A stretch of DNA of 64,000 nucleotides from NCBI GenBank assembly GCA_963989385.1, contig OZ022511.1:22996503-23060502 (forward strand), in the 5' to 3' direction. The DNA is from Ctena decussata (Eukaryota; Mollusca; Bivalvia; Lucinida; Lucinidae). How positions within the stretch are numbered: the stretch's first letter is position 1; every line of letters begins with the position of its first letter. The notes under the pieces were generated by a model. It made no database searches, was not told where the DNA came from, and saw only the letters and a program-made list of their open reading frames with translations. Positions 1 through 11,228 of this stretch are shown piece after piece. The translations under genes were made by a program, and so were the position numbers.

Positions 1-2372
1 TCGCGCATTCTAACATTCATTTTGACTCAGTTTTGTTCCTGAGTTGTTCAAAATAGTTTTTGTGGGCGTAGGACATTATTTGACGAAGTTGTCATTTTTT
101 ACCCGTTTCAAGAGTTAACAATGTACAAGTAATCGGTATATTTATTATTGGCAGTTATTGTACTTGAGCTGAAATCATTGTCAAGTGTCAAGCCGAACAA
201 TTTTTTATGTTATTTGTAAATCGTTTAAACCCTAAGATTTGTAAAAGCTCTAGATTTCAAAACGACCTCATTGTATGGCATGCGGTCGTATGCTCAGTCT
301 GAAGAAATTGTCTTAATAGGCGTGCAAGTAAGATTTTTGGTAATTGTATGTAATGTAAAAAGTCATTTGTTTGGGATCATTCATGCTTTATGAGGGTTAT
401 GTCATGGTGAAACCTGTTGACATCAGTATAATTCTCGACAATGTTGTGACGTCAGATCCTTCGACGCATATGCTTGGTAGGGTCTGCGTTTCCTCATTGG
501 TGGAATTTATAAGCACGATTCGAGCTTTTCATCGCGTGCGCGAGTTGTGTCTAGTGACACGGCTGGCGTGTGCGCTTTTTTCCCTCGGTTTTTACCGAAC
601 TCGTTGTATGGATTTTCCATGATTAGCCCAGGTCTTACGTATTCTTATTTTAATGTATTAAGTGTAAGTTCGTTAATTTTAGGCATCTCAAGTCCGACTG
701 TCAGCTGTTGAGACTGAGAGCCACTCCCCACCTAGAGGTACTTCGCTCCAGGTTCATCCTCATCCGGGTGCTCGATCAATCATAACACGCCCAATATCAG
801 AAGTTTAGCAGAGGTTGGCTATATCAGGAGGGCGATATGAAGTCGATATATAGGAGATAATGGGAATCCCCGCAGTGACGTCATCGGATGATCACGTAGG
901 TAGCTTGATTGGCAAAAGACTAGCAGTGGACAGTGTTTTTCTATAGGTTAGTCTGAAGTGTAATCGCTAAAATGCGTAAAAGAAATAAATTAAAATCAGT
1001 GCGAATAAATAGCTACCGATTTTAAACCATTAGAAATAAGGTCTTAGTCACCTGTCATACGATAAAGAAATCATTTAATTAATTGAATTCATCTAGTAAA
1101 ACGCGTATTTAGGTAACCGGACTGCTTTTCTTAATAACTACGACTGAAAAAAACATTAACAGAATCAAATGAAAATACTGTAGATCAGTATTTTCATCTT
1201 TTCTACTAAAAAGTATATTAGTTAGTATAAATGACAATTAGAATATAATGTCTAAGAGATCTTAAGCGGAATTATTGTAAAATGACGATCGGATTTAGGG
1301 ACAAGAAAATTAAAAACAATAATAATAGAAATAAGAATATATCAATCGATGGTTGCGCTTTCTCAAAATCTTAAAAACAATAAAGAAAGAAAGAAAAAAT
1401 AAATGAAATAGAGGAAGGCATACGTTTGTGCTAACGGATAATTAGCCGCACTCGGCGCACAAACAGTTTATTTTAGATGCATGTTTATTTCAAATTGTCA
1501 CCACAGGACGCCAGGGGCGTCTTTTGAACTATGATAAGACGCCCTTGATCCACTGAAGACAGTAAAGATACTGTCATATAATAGGAAACAAACATTTTTA
1601 ATTCAGAAAATTAGGTACTTTTTGTTAGAGTATCTATGATTAAAAGTATGTATTGTAGTTTGTGAATGCGAGATCTAACAAGTTAAGAACAGTTAACTGT
1701 AATTCAATGATAAAATTGAATGTCGTATTTCATCTCGTTTCAGTGTAAGTGTTTAGCTATATCATAAAACAAGTAAATGCCATCTAAAACAGTTTATAAA
1801 ATTCTATAATAGAGCTAAACCAACAGTACTTTTTGAAAGTTACATGAAGTTCAAAAGCTTGAGCTGAGAAATATAAAAGGGAAAGATATGCATCTGAGTC
1901 ATTCATTAACGATTCACTGACATTTATTCAGTCATTCATTCATTTAATGGTTTGTTTGTCCGTTCGTTCATTTGTTGTATTTTCCGTTTCCCTTTTCACA
2001 CGCTATACAGTAGGCCTGAATAGTGGCCCAGCGCAGGAAATCTAAAAACATTTTTCTCGAGAAAACGTTCTAACGCACTACTTTTTTAAATGGCTAGCAA
2101 CCGCCACTACCCATCTTTGCACTCTATTTCTGCCGTTATTTGATGGAGAAAATGTCAAATACTGCATAAAAATCAAAGATCATAAAGATTTCTGTCAAAA
2201 ATACTGCAGACAAACAGCGAACGGCGCAACGGAGGATCGTATCTGCATGCTAAAGATAGCGAAAATTTAACAACTTGAGAGGGTTCAGAAAACTACAAAA
2301 TACATAAAATAAGCGACAAGGTCACTTTTTCTCACTAGTTCCATCAAATCCGGCATAGATTTTTCTTTCGTT
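1..2372. other. AT-rich region without a recognised gene
   Basis: Both strands show only short, compositionally random open frames; no known domain was recognised. Local structure: TGACGTCA (cAMP-response-element-type palindrome) at 447-454 and 876-883, a 12-bp-stem hairpin at 1169-1197, and a small hairpin near 1512-1541 with arms reading GGGCGTCTT. CATTCATT-type simple repeats lie near 1900-1970. It may be intron or intergenic DNA. Confidence 0.6.
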
Positions 2373-2395
2373 ATGTCAATTTTGGGCAAAATCTG

Positions 2396-2582
2396 TTTAT
2401 GGCCATTTTTTGTGCCAAAATTAGCTAACTACTTCCGGTTGCAGTTTCTCTCGGAGAGATCAAAGATGGCAGTGTTTTCTGAGTCATCAAACTGCAGTGT
2501 CTTACCCGTTTCGCCTTCAGTTCTCAGTATCTGCTGTTATACCACTCAAACCTCGTGTGAAACAACTATAGATCAACCATAG
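2396..2582 (+). other. Candidate promoter and first coding exon, unrecognised
   Basis: CTTCCGG (ETS-type site) lies about 35 bases upstream of AAAGATGGC, a YY1-like motif containing an ATG at 2466 that opens 38 codons to a stop at 2580. This arrangement is common in TATA-less animal promoters. The peptide is rich in Ser, Cys and Thr and matches no family I know. No strong splice donor was seen. The stretch 2396-2430 (a GGCCATTTTTTGTGCC core) recurs at 21757-21790, so part of it is repetitive. It could equally be chance. Confidence 0.2.
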
Positions 2583-3065
2583 AAGCGGATGATAAAAGTT
2601 TTTATTTATTTTATCATGCTAAAAAGCATCTAATGTGAACTAGAATCAACGCAAATTCTCCAGGCAAAATCCTTCACAGCTGACCTTTTCTGTATGACAC
2701 ATTTCAACATAAACATAAAATTAAATGACGTCAAAATATGCTGACACGATTTAAATAGTTAAAGTCTGTTTCACATACTGAAGTTATTGCGGATAAAATC
2801 GATATTTAAGTTGTAAGGCCTACTTAATTTTCAACGAATGTTCAGTTAGGGCGCGTGCCAAAGTTCACGGCATAATTGCATTTTTCACTTAAAGTCGATT
2901 CTGCAAAGTTTACCGGTTACATTAATTCACACATCTACGACACCCCACCAACTTTTAGCGACCCCAACTCCCTCCGTCCCGAGGTGCCGGCTGTCAATGT
3001 TAGAGTCCCATATCCGTACGGATGGTACTAATTCTAAATTTTAGCACGTGCTGAAGTGCATGCAA

Positions 3066-3281
3066 TTAAAAAAGCAAACAAGGTTGTTGTTTTATTTTTG
3101 GACAAAAAAAAAGCGCTGGATCTATCACTGCCCTCTGCTTAGAACTAGAGCTCCCTCTCTGTAATCGGTGGTTGTTGCGAGAACTTTCGATGACATCATT
3201 GGATTGTTGGTTTGCCTTTTCAAAATCAAAACGGGCACCTGCTGGAAAACTTTGTAACAAATTCGTTAAAATTTCGGCCAT
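3066..3281 (-). CDS. Candidate small ORF or first exon, hypothetical protein
   Basis: The minus-strand frame opens with AAAATGGCC, a good animal start context (A at -3, G at +4), and runs 71 codons. The N-terminal half begins MAEILTNLLQSFPAGARFDF and is protein-like: amphipathic, with balanced Asp, Glu, Lys and Arg. The C-terminal third is Ser-rich, then basic and hydrophobic, and may be read-through into an intron. A weak splice donor (CAG/GTGCCC) occurs about 40 bases in. A TATA-like TATATA lies 70-80 bases upstream. No domain, signal peptide or membrane segment was recognised. No downstream exon was identified, so this is a candidate only. Confidence 0.3.
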   Translation of the reverse strand: MAEILTNLLQSFPAGARFDFEKANQQSNDVIESSRNNHRLQRGSSSSKQRAVIDPALFFCPKIKQQPCLLF

Positions 3282-3352
3282 TTTTTCGACTGACAGAGTT
3301 TAAGATATTTCCCTGCCAGTTTTACATGTCAAGAGAGAGAAAACTAACGATG

Positions 3353-3361
3353 CCTATATAA
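3353..3361 (-). promoter_or_regulatory. TATA-like element upstream of the 3281 start
   Basis: TATATA preceded on the minus strand by CCCCTTA, 70-80 bases upstream of the ATG at 3281. The distance would allow a transcription start near 3325 and a short 5' leader. It is also close to a poly(A) tract, so it may be coincidental. Confidence 0.2.
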
Positions 3362-3376
3362 GGGGCAAGTGCCACG

Positions 3377-3401
3377 AAAAAAAAAAAAAAAAAAAAAAAA
3401 A
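3377..3401 (+). repeat. Poly(A) tract followed by GA repeats
   Basis: About 25 uninterrupted A followed by GAGAGAGG. No retroposed sequence could be recognised upstream of it. C-rich simple sequence follows at 3715-3840. Confidence 0.8.
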
Positions 3402-4044
3402 GAGAGAGGAAGAACACGATTCTCACATAGGCTGACTTCCTTTTTACTATATGACTGCATTTTTTCAGCAACTTCGCTCTCTCTCACCTTAGGGAGAGGA
3501 CTAGCTAATGTTGGTATAACTTGTGTCGAATCCCTTTGTCTATATGGTACAATAAAATATGTTTAATCTAAATCTCACCTCTCGTCAGGAGAATGCACTT
3601 GATCACCAACCCGGGTGCTGCAGGTTCCATTCCACGCTTCTCCGTCTTTTGAAGGAGACTTTATGTTGTTGGGTTATGATACAAAAAAGGAAAGAAAACA
3701 CAAAAAAAACGCACTTTCCTCCCCCTCCCCCCCCCACCCCACCTGTATTGTCATGTCTGGCGCCATTTTTCCTTCTCACACCTGCTCCAATAGGCTAACT
3801 TCAAGTGTCAACCCCAGCCTCCCCCACCCCCACCTTTTGCCATATGTTGCAATAAGCTAAACTTCCAGTGGTTGTTATGATTTAAAGTGTGAGAAAGTGG
3901 TCAGCCTTGTTTTAAGAAAAATCCTGATACTGCTGATCCGCATCAGTCTGCTCCTCTTACAGGAGAAGTGCCATCTCATCAGTGTCTGCGCTGTCTGTCG
4001 GTTCTGTATTGTAATATACAGGCGTTCCGACCTTGTGGACACAT

Positions 4045-4083
4045 AACGTTGAATCGACGATGACTCGGCGTCGTTTCAACGTT
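4045..4083. repeat. Short inverted repeat, CGTTGAA-type MITE relic
   Basis: Arms 4045-4059 and 4069-4083 (AACGTTGAATCGACG and its near-complement) differ at one position around a 9-base loop. The wording resembles the TA-flanked element at 13006-13108 and the relics near 10790, 26072 and 37890. It is probably a decayed member of one MITE group. Confidence 0.45.
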
Positions 4084-4258
4084 GTATGGCGTTAATTCCA
4101 CGATGATTGAACATTGTGTGGCCTCGTTTAATCACGCCGATCGTTCGAGTAATTGATGAGCCGTTAAGTAAGCGAAGTAGCGGCTTCAAATTATACCGGA
4201 AACTGAAAATATAAATCAGAAATATATCATTTTTCACGTGCGTATGGATAGATACGTA

Positions 4259-4579
4259 CACTGTAAAAAATACTGTAGAATTTACGGTAGAATAACTGGA
4301 AACCGGCTGCCAGTCCTTTCCTCGTTATTTTTACGGTTTTTTGCCTGTAAGATATTGTTGGAAGTCACGAAATGGAAGTTTTAAGTTAATTTGGCGCACT
4401 CGAAAATAACCTTGTATTGTTGAGGGGCTATCTAACCAAAACGACATCTGCTCTTTTCTGTCCCACTCTGCTTGATGATTCCTGCAGTTTTTACGGGCGC
4501 CCGTAAAAATGACGGTAAAAGGACTGGCAGCGGGTTGCCAGTTATTTTACATTAAAATCTACCGTTTATTTTTGCAGTG
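4259..4579. mobile_element. TIR MITE, copy A (CACTGTAAAAA ends, TA target)
   Basis: The ends are CACTGTAAAAA and its complement, with about 60 bp of imperfect inverted repeat that includes GGCTGCCAGTCCTTT. TA flanks both sides (4257-4258 and 4580-4581). Terminal CACTG with a TA target duplication is typical of Tc1/mariner-type non-autonomous elements. There is no coding capacity. A second member lies 285 bp away in the opposite orientation; the shared inner word GAATCATCA is inverted between them. Confidence 0.8.
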
Positions 4580-4610
4580 TAAACACGTGAAAGTGAGTGA
4601 GATAGCGGTT

Positions 4611-4765
4611 ATAGATGGATGACTTGCGATTTTACGTCCTTTTCAACGGTATTTCAGTCATATCAGGACGATGTTAGGATGATAATGAAAGGCTGTATGC
4701 AATGGAACCCCGTTTACGGTAGGGAAAATTCTCGCCTCAACCGGGGCTCGAACCCGGTCCGCTAG
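4611..4765 (-). mobile_element. tRNA-derived SINE family 1, copy 1
   Basis: The minus strand carries a B-box-like GGGTTCGAGCCCCGG head at the right end, then the family body (CGTAAACGGGGTTCCAT, AGCCTTTCATTATCATCC, ACGTCCTGATATGACTGAAA) and the tail word AAAAGGACGTAAAATCGC. The tRNA-like head is cut off near 4765. At least nine further copies occur in this window. It sits between two related MITEs. Confidence 0.75.
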
Positions 4766-4864
4766 AAAAGTAACCCCACTCAATCTCTCTATGTCTCTCC
4801 AATTGGTGTTTATTGCAAAATGTTTCCTTGATATATCTGAATTGATTCTTGGCCAAGACGGGTA

Positions 4865-5183
4865 CACTGTAAAAAAAAGAAGATTTTACGGTAGAATACC
4901 TGGCAACCAGCTGCCAGTCCATTTCCCGTTATTATTACGGACGCCAGTAAACATTGGAGGAATCATCATGCAGAGTAGAGTAGAATAAGACAGGTACTGT
5001 TTTGGTCATGTAGCCCTTCAACAGTATAAATGTAATTTCGAGTGTGGTCAGTTAGCATAATTCTAACATATCGGGATTTCAAAAAAAAATGTTTTACAGG
5101 CAAACGCCCGTAAAAATAACGGAAAATGGACTGGCAGCTGGTTTTCAGGTATTCTACCGTAAAATCTACGGAATTTTTACATT
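4865..5183. mobile_element. TIR MITE, copy B (opposite orientation to copy A)
   Basis: It begins CACTGTAAAAA and ends TTTTTACATTG, with TA on both sides (4863-4864 and 5184-5185). The terminal inverted repeats share CTGCCAGTCC and ACGGTAGAATA with copy A, and the interior matches copy A in reverse complement. A plus-strand frame across its right part (from 5089) follows the repeat and is not a gene. Confidence 0.78.
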
Positions 5184-5485
5184 GTACCTGTCAGAAAAGA
5201 TTTTGCACCAATTTGTTAATATAAAACAGTCACATGCTCACATTCCGGCCAGTTTTCGTGAGGTAGAAATAAGTAGAAATAGAAATACTTCTTCTCCATT
5301 TCCAATCGGCCTGATTGTCTACACACACACCCACATCCCCCGCAGCCTTGGTCTTGTAAATTTTAAAATGGAAAAAAATAACCGCAATACACCGTACCTA
5401 ATAACAAACAACACGGTTCCTAAACAACTACCAGTTTTAACGGTTTAACACACGACAAACTCTCCCTTCTTCTTTGGCCATTGAG

Positions 5486-5588
5486 TGTGATAATGAAAGG
5501 CTGTGAGCATTGGCTCTCCGTTTACGGGAATCGAACCCGGGAGCTCTACATCAACAGAGGCCAGTGCTCAAAACTGCGCTACCAGGTT
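5486..5588 (-). mobile_element. tRNA-derived SINE family 1, copy 2 (fragment)
   Basis: It contains TAATGAAAGGCTGTG, TCCGTTTACGGGAA and TCGAACCCGGGA in family order, with a decayed tRNA-like head (CCAGTGCTCAAAACTGCGCT) at the right. The distal tail is missing. Confidence 0.65.
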
Positions 5589-5645
5589 TTCTTACACCTC
5601 CCTCCTCTTGTAAATTCCCTTAACACGCACACACCCACACCCACA

Positions 5646-5647
<2 letters not shown>

Positions 5648-5690
<43 letters not shown>
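5648..5690 (+). repeat. (AC)n microsatellite
   Basis: About 21 AC units, preceded by degenerate CACACCCACACC from about 5620. Confidence 0.95.
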
Positions 5691-5691
<1 letters not shown>

Positions 5692-5737
5692 GCCCGCCCT
5701 CCCCAAAGAACTTTACTTATTAATCTCTCCCTGCTAA

Positions 5738-5875
5738 TAGTCAGGACGCTGAAGCCGAAAAATGCAACTTTAATGCCCCGGCGATTCGAAAGGAAATTTT
5801 TACCAAATTTGATAAGCACAACATTTATGCTTTATGATAGGGTATGATGTGGTCACTGAAATAGGATCCCGTGGT
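5738..5875 (+). repeat. Left inverted-repeat arm of the 5738-10305 unit
   Basis: The arm ends at TAGGGTATGATGTGGTC plus a few bases. It matches the right arm in the same order of conserved words, with an insertion/deletion of about 10 bases after the first 16. Confidence 0.7.
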
Positions 5876-8800
5876 TTTAATTACCCCTTGTAAACCCTAC
5901 CCCCTTTAAACCTTAATTTGCTCAAAATGAAAACGCTATAACTCTGTCCATTTAGATGTGCACTAAAATTTTCTGATTTATTCTTGAAATGACGTTTTTG
6001 TGTGCAAAGTATCAGTTTCTGTAATAATTTACAAAATGCATGCCTAAAATATTAAGAAAACCGGTGTATACATATAATTAAACAAGGATAATTCATCCTA
6101 CCAATTGTTGGTGTTTGAAGGTACTAAATTTCATTTTAAATCGCTGCCTTTCAGATTCTTATCAAACTGCTCATAGAATTATAGGACACCTGACTCGCAA
6201 AATATCCAGTGATAATGACACTGTACTCTTTACTTCATAAAACGTTTCTCTTTGGAGTCTAACCACCACCACGGATCCCGTTTTCCTCAGACGTTCATTT
6301 CAATTTGAATTTCAATTTGAATTTTCCTTATGATGTGCAGTTTTAAAAAGAAAACCAGCCCAACCACTTCTGGGTTTGCGAAGACTTCCAACAACTTGCG
6401 CATTCACATTATCACTGGCGTTTGTCTGTTACAGCTCGATCGTTACGTACGTTACTTAATATAATTTTGTTAAAACGAATAATGTATGAAGATGATTCAG
6501 AAGATTTATAAAAATGTAGAATACAAAAACATGATCATATTTTGTTTTACTGCATTAGAGTATAGTTACTATAATTTGTAAAAAAAAAGTTTCGAAAAGC
6601 TTTTCATAGCAAATTACACAAATTATATATGTTACCCATGAAATGAAAACAATAAATAGAATGAAATAATATTTCAACTTTAAATCATTTCGTCGTTCAA
6701 ATTTGTTTTTGAAAATAGTGCTTTTAAACTATGCATTTTCCCTTGTCTTAAAAGCTAATTCACTACTTTAACAAAATGAAGTTTTATACATGTAATTGGT
6801 ATTTAGTGTGTAAATGAAGTATTTTGACATCTTTAAATACGTTAAGTTGGATTGGCACCAATGTAATGATGGAAGTATCAAAACTGAAAAAGACCATGTA
6901 CTAACGAATATTTGCACTTACTGACAGGCGGAGAAGTGAGCGGCATTCAAATTTATGTTCAAAGAATAACCAAACGTCATGGTTTGAAGAGTAATTACAA
7001 CGTAAACTACTTAGATATCAAAAGATGCTATTCAGTAATATGCATATTGTTAATATTAGCAGAGTTGTGGGATCACTGTCTCCTTCAGTAGGTGGTTAGA
7101 ACCGTAGTCCATTGTGCACAACGTTATTTTGCAAGTTCGTACGTCTCTCCAGAGAATAACACTCATTTACATGTTGACTATTTTAATTTGTTTCTTGTTA
7201 TTTTGTTACAGTGTATTTATTAGATATGCATGCAGACCCAAGCTTACGTATATGAGATGAAGAAAACATACATGGAAAAATGTAAATAAAATTACCCAGG
7301 AAAGGCCACAATTACAAAACACAACCCACCCAAGACACGAAAGCAGATGGGAAACATGCATACGACAAAACGGAACAGCACATCTTTGGTAACAGACACT
7401 CCATTCCAACACAGAGGGACTGTAAATAAGTAAGCACCAAAAAACAATACAAAATACATTTAAACATTTAATACATCTAATTTTACCTATTTTCTGTTTT
7501 AAACCACAAAACAAAATAGAAAACACATAGGACAGCTATACAGGCGACCACAAGGCAAGAAAACCAACCAGTGGGATTCGCATGTAGAAAGTTTCATATT
7601 TGTATAGACAGTTGTACATAATCTACAAGGAGCTTTAACTAGTTTATTCGCGCAACCTCATATCACACTTCCTTCTGATGCAGCAAAAACACGTAGGCGT
7701 TGCGTCATAAACACGGATGGTTTAGATATTTTAATACGAAAAAACAAATGAAGTTTCAAACGGCTCAGTGAACAGTCATCATATGTTTATCACGTATATG
7801 ACATAAGAAATAAAAGCATCGGCACAAAATTCCGTGTCCGAATAAATAAGTTAAATGACAGATTCTTACTAAACATCTAGTATAAATACTCAACGTAAAA
7901 TCTTGCCTATCGTAGACTTAACTGCTTGAGTGTATGCTGCACTAGCTATACCAGGTGAATACTTATTAAAACTTATTTTCTAAGAAATCTATCATATGCC
8001 GAAAAACTTCGATATATGAAGAATAGATAGCCATAGAGGCTACAGCCATTGATTATATTTAAAAGTAGTGCGTGAACATGCCACCATGAAAATAAATAAG
8101 AAAACGAGATTGTTAGAGGTATGTAACTTTCATCTGTTTGGCATGTATCTGAAAAGACGTTATACTGCGATACATAATTGTAATTTGAACATTGTTTCAT
8201 TCAGTACTAAAGATAATATTTGTTTGTGAATAAGCTGCTTTCAGGGCCTCAATGTCTGCATGCCTCAAGCCCTCAGTCTTTGCAATTAACTTATTATGTG
8301 TATTTAAACTGTATATTTTTATCGTTATTGAGCATAAACTCGCAATAATGAAGCACTAAGGTTTTATAGCTAAAATATTATGATACATCATTCCATCTAG
8401 AGTTAAATCTAAAACAAAGTCTCAAAATTGAAATTGAATAGCGTATTCGACTGTTAATTAAATAACCATTTAAAGAAACTGTCAGTGTTTCAATTAAGTA
8501 CCAAGGTTTTCTTAATGAAATGTTATCAACGTTACCGGTTTGTAGCGCTCTCATCAGTTATAAGGCAAAACATTAAAAATATTCTTGTTTTGACGAGCTA
8601 ACGGTAGAAGAAAATACTGTAACTTATAAGATGTCCCATCATCAGTTTATTCAGGAGTTTTGTCAGTGTTTATGGTAACGGGACGAGTAATTCACAATGT
8701 TTGCCACATAATTCTTACATGGTATTATCTGCACTCAAACTGTTACACAAAATGATACATTTTACTAACAGTCTGGCGACGGGTAGTTGACCGAAGGCTG

Positions 8801-10162
8801 GAGGCTGTGAAAATACATTATCTCAACGTATAGTATTTCGGCAGTGAAAATTTTGATTAGCAGTAACATTAACTAATAAGAAGTATACATGTTTCCGATG
8901 TTGTACTACCAAGCGCATGATGTATCACCGTCTTTAGGGACTTTAAAAATTGACTAAAATGGTCAATGCAATGAAATACCGTAATTTATTGATATAATTG
9001 GGCTGTTCCTTGATTTTAACTGAAACTTTCACTTGAGCAATGTCGTTTTTATTGGTAACGAAAATTACCTCCTTGCAAGTCTCATAAAAGAATGCGTACT
9101 TTGTCAGCAGATGCTTATTTTCGATTTGACAGATACTTTTCTGTGCCTCATGACATTAAATTCCAGTGTGTATTTTAGTTTTCCCACCTTTCTGTAGTTT
9201 TAATTTCTATGCTCTATGAAACAATTTTTTTTCAATTTCAATGTAAAAGCAGGTTTTGTAGTGTAAATTACTAGTAATTCCCTAATTCTACATTTATCTA
9301 TATTAAAAAGAACGACGATGTTTGATTGTCACTTGACTGACACCACTATGAATAACAATGTTCAGAGCATCTTTAGTTTTATTTCCCTTGCGGTAATATC
9401 TTCTCAATCTCTCAATTTATCTATTTGTCTCTTTTTATTGCTTTGACTAAAAGTCACGTATGTTAGTGTCATGAGAAGCGTAGCAAGAAAACTGAACCGT
9501 TGTATAAGTATGTCAGCAAAAGTGTTGAGCGTTGCTGCAAGAAGAAAGAAATAGCAAAAAAGACTGTTTGTTCAGTATTTGTCAAGTCATTTAACACATA
9601 ACAACTCTCTTTTCTGTTTCACGTATAAAACGCAGCTTGCGAGGGCCTTAAACTGCTTGGTGAAAATAGCGACAACTTCTGTCAACAGTATTTCTTAAAA
9701 ATGTCTGAATACCGTATTTATAAGAGTTTCCTGGAAATTGGTGAAGGTTGCTGATTAGGTGTGTTGTAATGGAATACATTTTGTATAAATGTTATCTACG
9801 TTAATTCAAGAAGTAACATAGGCGAATGACAAGGAATCAAGCAGACTGTAATTCTTCTGATATTTAAAGATGATTTTGAATGAGGATATACTAACAAAAG
9901 AAAACAAAACGATTATGCCTTCAATCTATTTACATTTTGGGAATATTTTCATATGTAACGTCTATAACCGAATGTTACGGGCTTAAACAAAAATGGATAG
10001 AAAGCTAATAAGTATCATTCGTTAGCAATGTAATAGGCTTCTTTTAAAACTTATGTTTTTTGCTTGAAACTCCGCTTCAAATGACATAAAAATAAGGAGA
10101 AATGCAGGCGATCATTTTTAGCATTTCTTTGGTACCCAGTTATCTCCCCTTATTTTACATCC
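5876..10162. other. Interior of the 5738-10305 unit; no gene seen
   Basis: AT-rich sequence on both strands. The largest frames (106 codons on minus at 7206-7526; 75 codons on minus at 7973-8200) are rich in Cys, Phe, Trp and Leu, as expected of translated AT-rich non-coding DNA, and match nothing I recognise. No array or further inverted pair was noticed. Confidence 0.6.
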
Positions 10163-10305
10163 TGAATCCACTTTTCAGGACCACATCATACCCTAAGTTA
10201 AAGTTGGGGTGATAAACTTTCATAATATACCAAATTCATCCTTTCGAATTGTCGGGGCATTAAACTCGAAAAATAGGCCTCTTTTGAATTTCAGCGTCCT
10301 GACTA
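10163..10305 (-). repeat. Right inverted-repeat arm of the 5738-10305 unit
   Basis: Reverse complement of the left arm, ending CCTGACTA and followed by TAA. Confidence 0.7.
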
Positions 10306-10362
10306 TAATATCTCATTCGAGTATATAATACAACATACTCAACTGGTACCCGTTTGTCATTT

Positions 10363-10589
10363 GAGCCGCGACGCGAGAAAACCAACAATGTGGTTGTGCG
10401 CCAAGAGCACTTACATCAGCCTGGGCAACCGCCCAGTCTTATCAGCGACTTCGCTGTCCGCATGGAGATAGCTTAAACCCTTAGCCACCCTTTAAGCTCA
10501 CTGCAACTCTTATCAGACTGGGCGGATGCCCAGGCTGATCTGAGTCTGCGCTGGGCGCGCAACCACTTTGTTTTCTCGTGTCGCGGCTC
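10363..10589. mobile_element. Palindromic element, GAGCCGCG family, copy 1
   Basis: It starts GAGCCGCGACGCGAGAAAAC and ends with the complement GTTTTCTCGTGTCGCGGCTC. The two halves are inverted copies (CAGCCTGGGCA...CCGCCCAGTCT against AGACTGGGCGG...TGCCCAGGCTGA) around a short AGCTTAAACCCTTAGC centre. ATTT flanks both sides, a possible 4-bp target duplication. Such foldback elements are non-coding. Other copies: 28090, 39062, 39848, 44786 (half) and 63368. Confidence 0.85.
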
Positions 10590-10739
10590 ATTTATACGTC
10601 TTCACTAACTTACAGAGGCTCTCGGGATTCCAATAAGGCAGAATCTTAGATGGGAAATAAACCTTTCTTATACATTTAAACTGCACGGGGGTAGTCACCC
10701 TTGTTTTGAGAGAGAAAAAAGCGTTTGCAGATGCGTCCC

Positions 10740-10830
10740 TACACTGTGGTCAATACCATACACCGTTGAATCTCGATACACACCGTTGAATCACCGTTGT
10801 TCCAATCTTGTCTGGCATTGATTCAACGTC
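10740..10830. repeat. CGTTGAATC-type repeat relic
   Basis: CACCGTTGAATC occurs twice about 20 bp apart, followed by TTGATTCAACGTCGCGTGTCC. This wording is shared with the small TA-flanked MITE group (4045, 13006, 26072, 37890). Confidence 0.4.
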
Positions 10831-10859
10831 GCGTGTCCAAAGTAAGGTACATTCCTGTT

Positions 10860-11228
10860 TTCCTGTATCACGCGGATCATCCGAGTTTTGAACTCGAACA
10901 TTTACGAAGCAGCAGCTCTAATTTTTTATGCTCACGTGACGATTAAAATTTGCCCGTCTGTCTCTCTGTATGTTCGTCACATTTTACGTTTCAGAATTTG
11001 TGTAATCAATAACTCCTCCAGTTTTGCATGGATTTTTCTTCAAACCCTGAATAATTTTTGTTGACCTAATGAAGAAGTGAATGTGAATTTCTGATGGAAA
11101 TAAATTGACAGAATTACGGCTTTTAGAACTCAGTTATACCGGGCAACTTTTCAAATTAAATGCAATCAACTCCTCTACGTTTTAAATGGATCTGTTTCAG
11201 ATATTGACACTTGTTGTGATGAAGCAGA
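10860..11228. other. Degenerate dispersed repeat; no gene
   Basis: Contains TTGCCCGTCTGTCTCTCTGT and repeated phrases on a pattern like AACTCCTCCAGTTTTGCATGGA. This wording recurs in the tandem array that follows. No coding potential was seen. Confidence 0.4.

Larger units (their letters stand above)
5738..10305. mobile_element. Possible large non-autonomous TIR element
   Basis: 5738-5875 and 10163-10305 are inverted copies. Both start TAGTCAGGACGCTGAA and share TTTAATGCCCCG, ATTCGAAAGGA and TAGGGTATGATGTGGTC in order, with diverged stretches between. TAA flanks both ends (5735-5737 and 10306-10308), which would suit a PIF/Harbinger-type 3-bp target duplication. The 4.3-kb interior is AT-rich, with no frame over about 110 codons and no recognisable transposase. 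Alternatively, two independent inverted copies of a short repeat happen to frame unrelated DNA. Confidence 0.5.

Noticed and set aside
371..622. 83-codon plus-strand frame near the window start
   Set aside because: The composition is ordinary, with no recognised domain, no good start context and no splice sites.
5089..5448. 119-codon plus-strand frame
   Set aside because: Its first third is the right arm of MITE copy B and the rest is AC-rich flank; no protein-like conservation.
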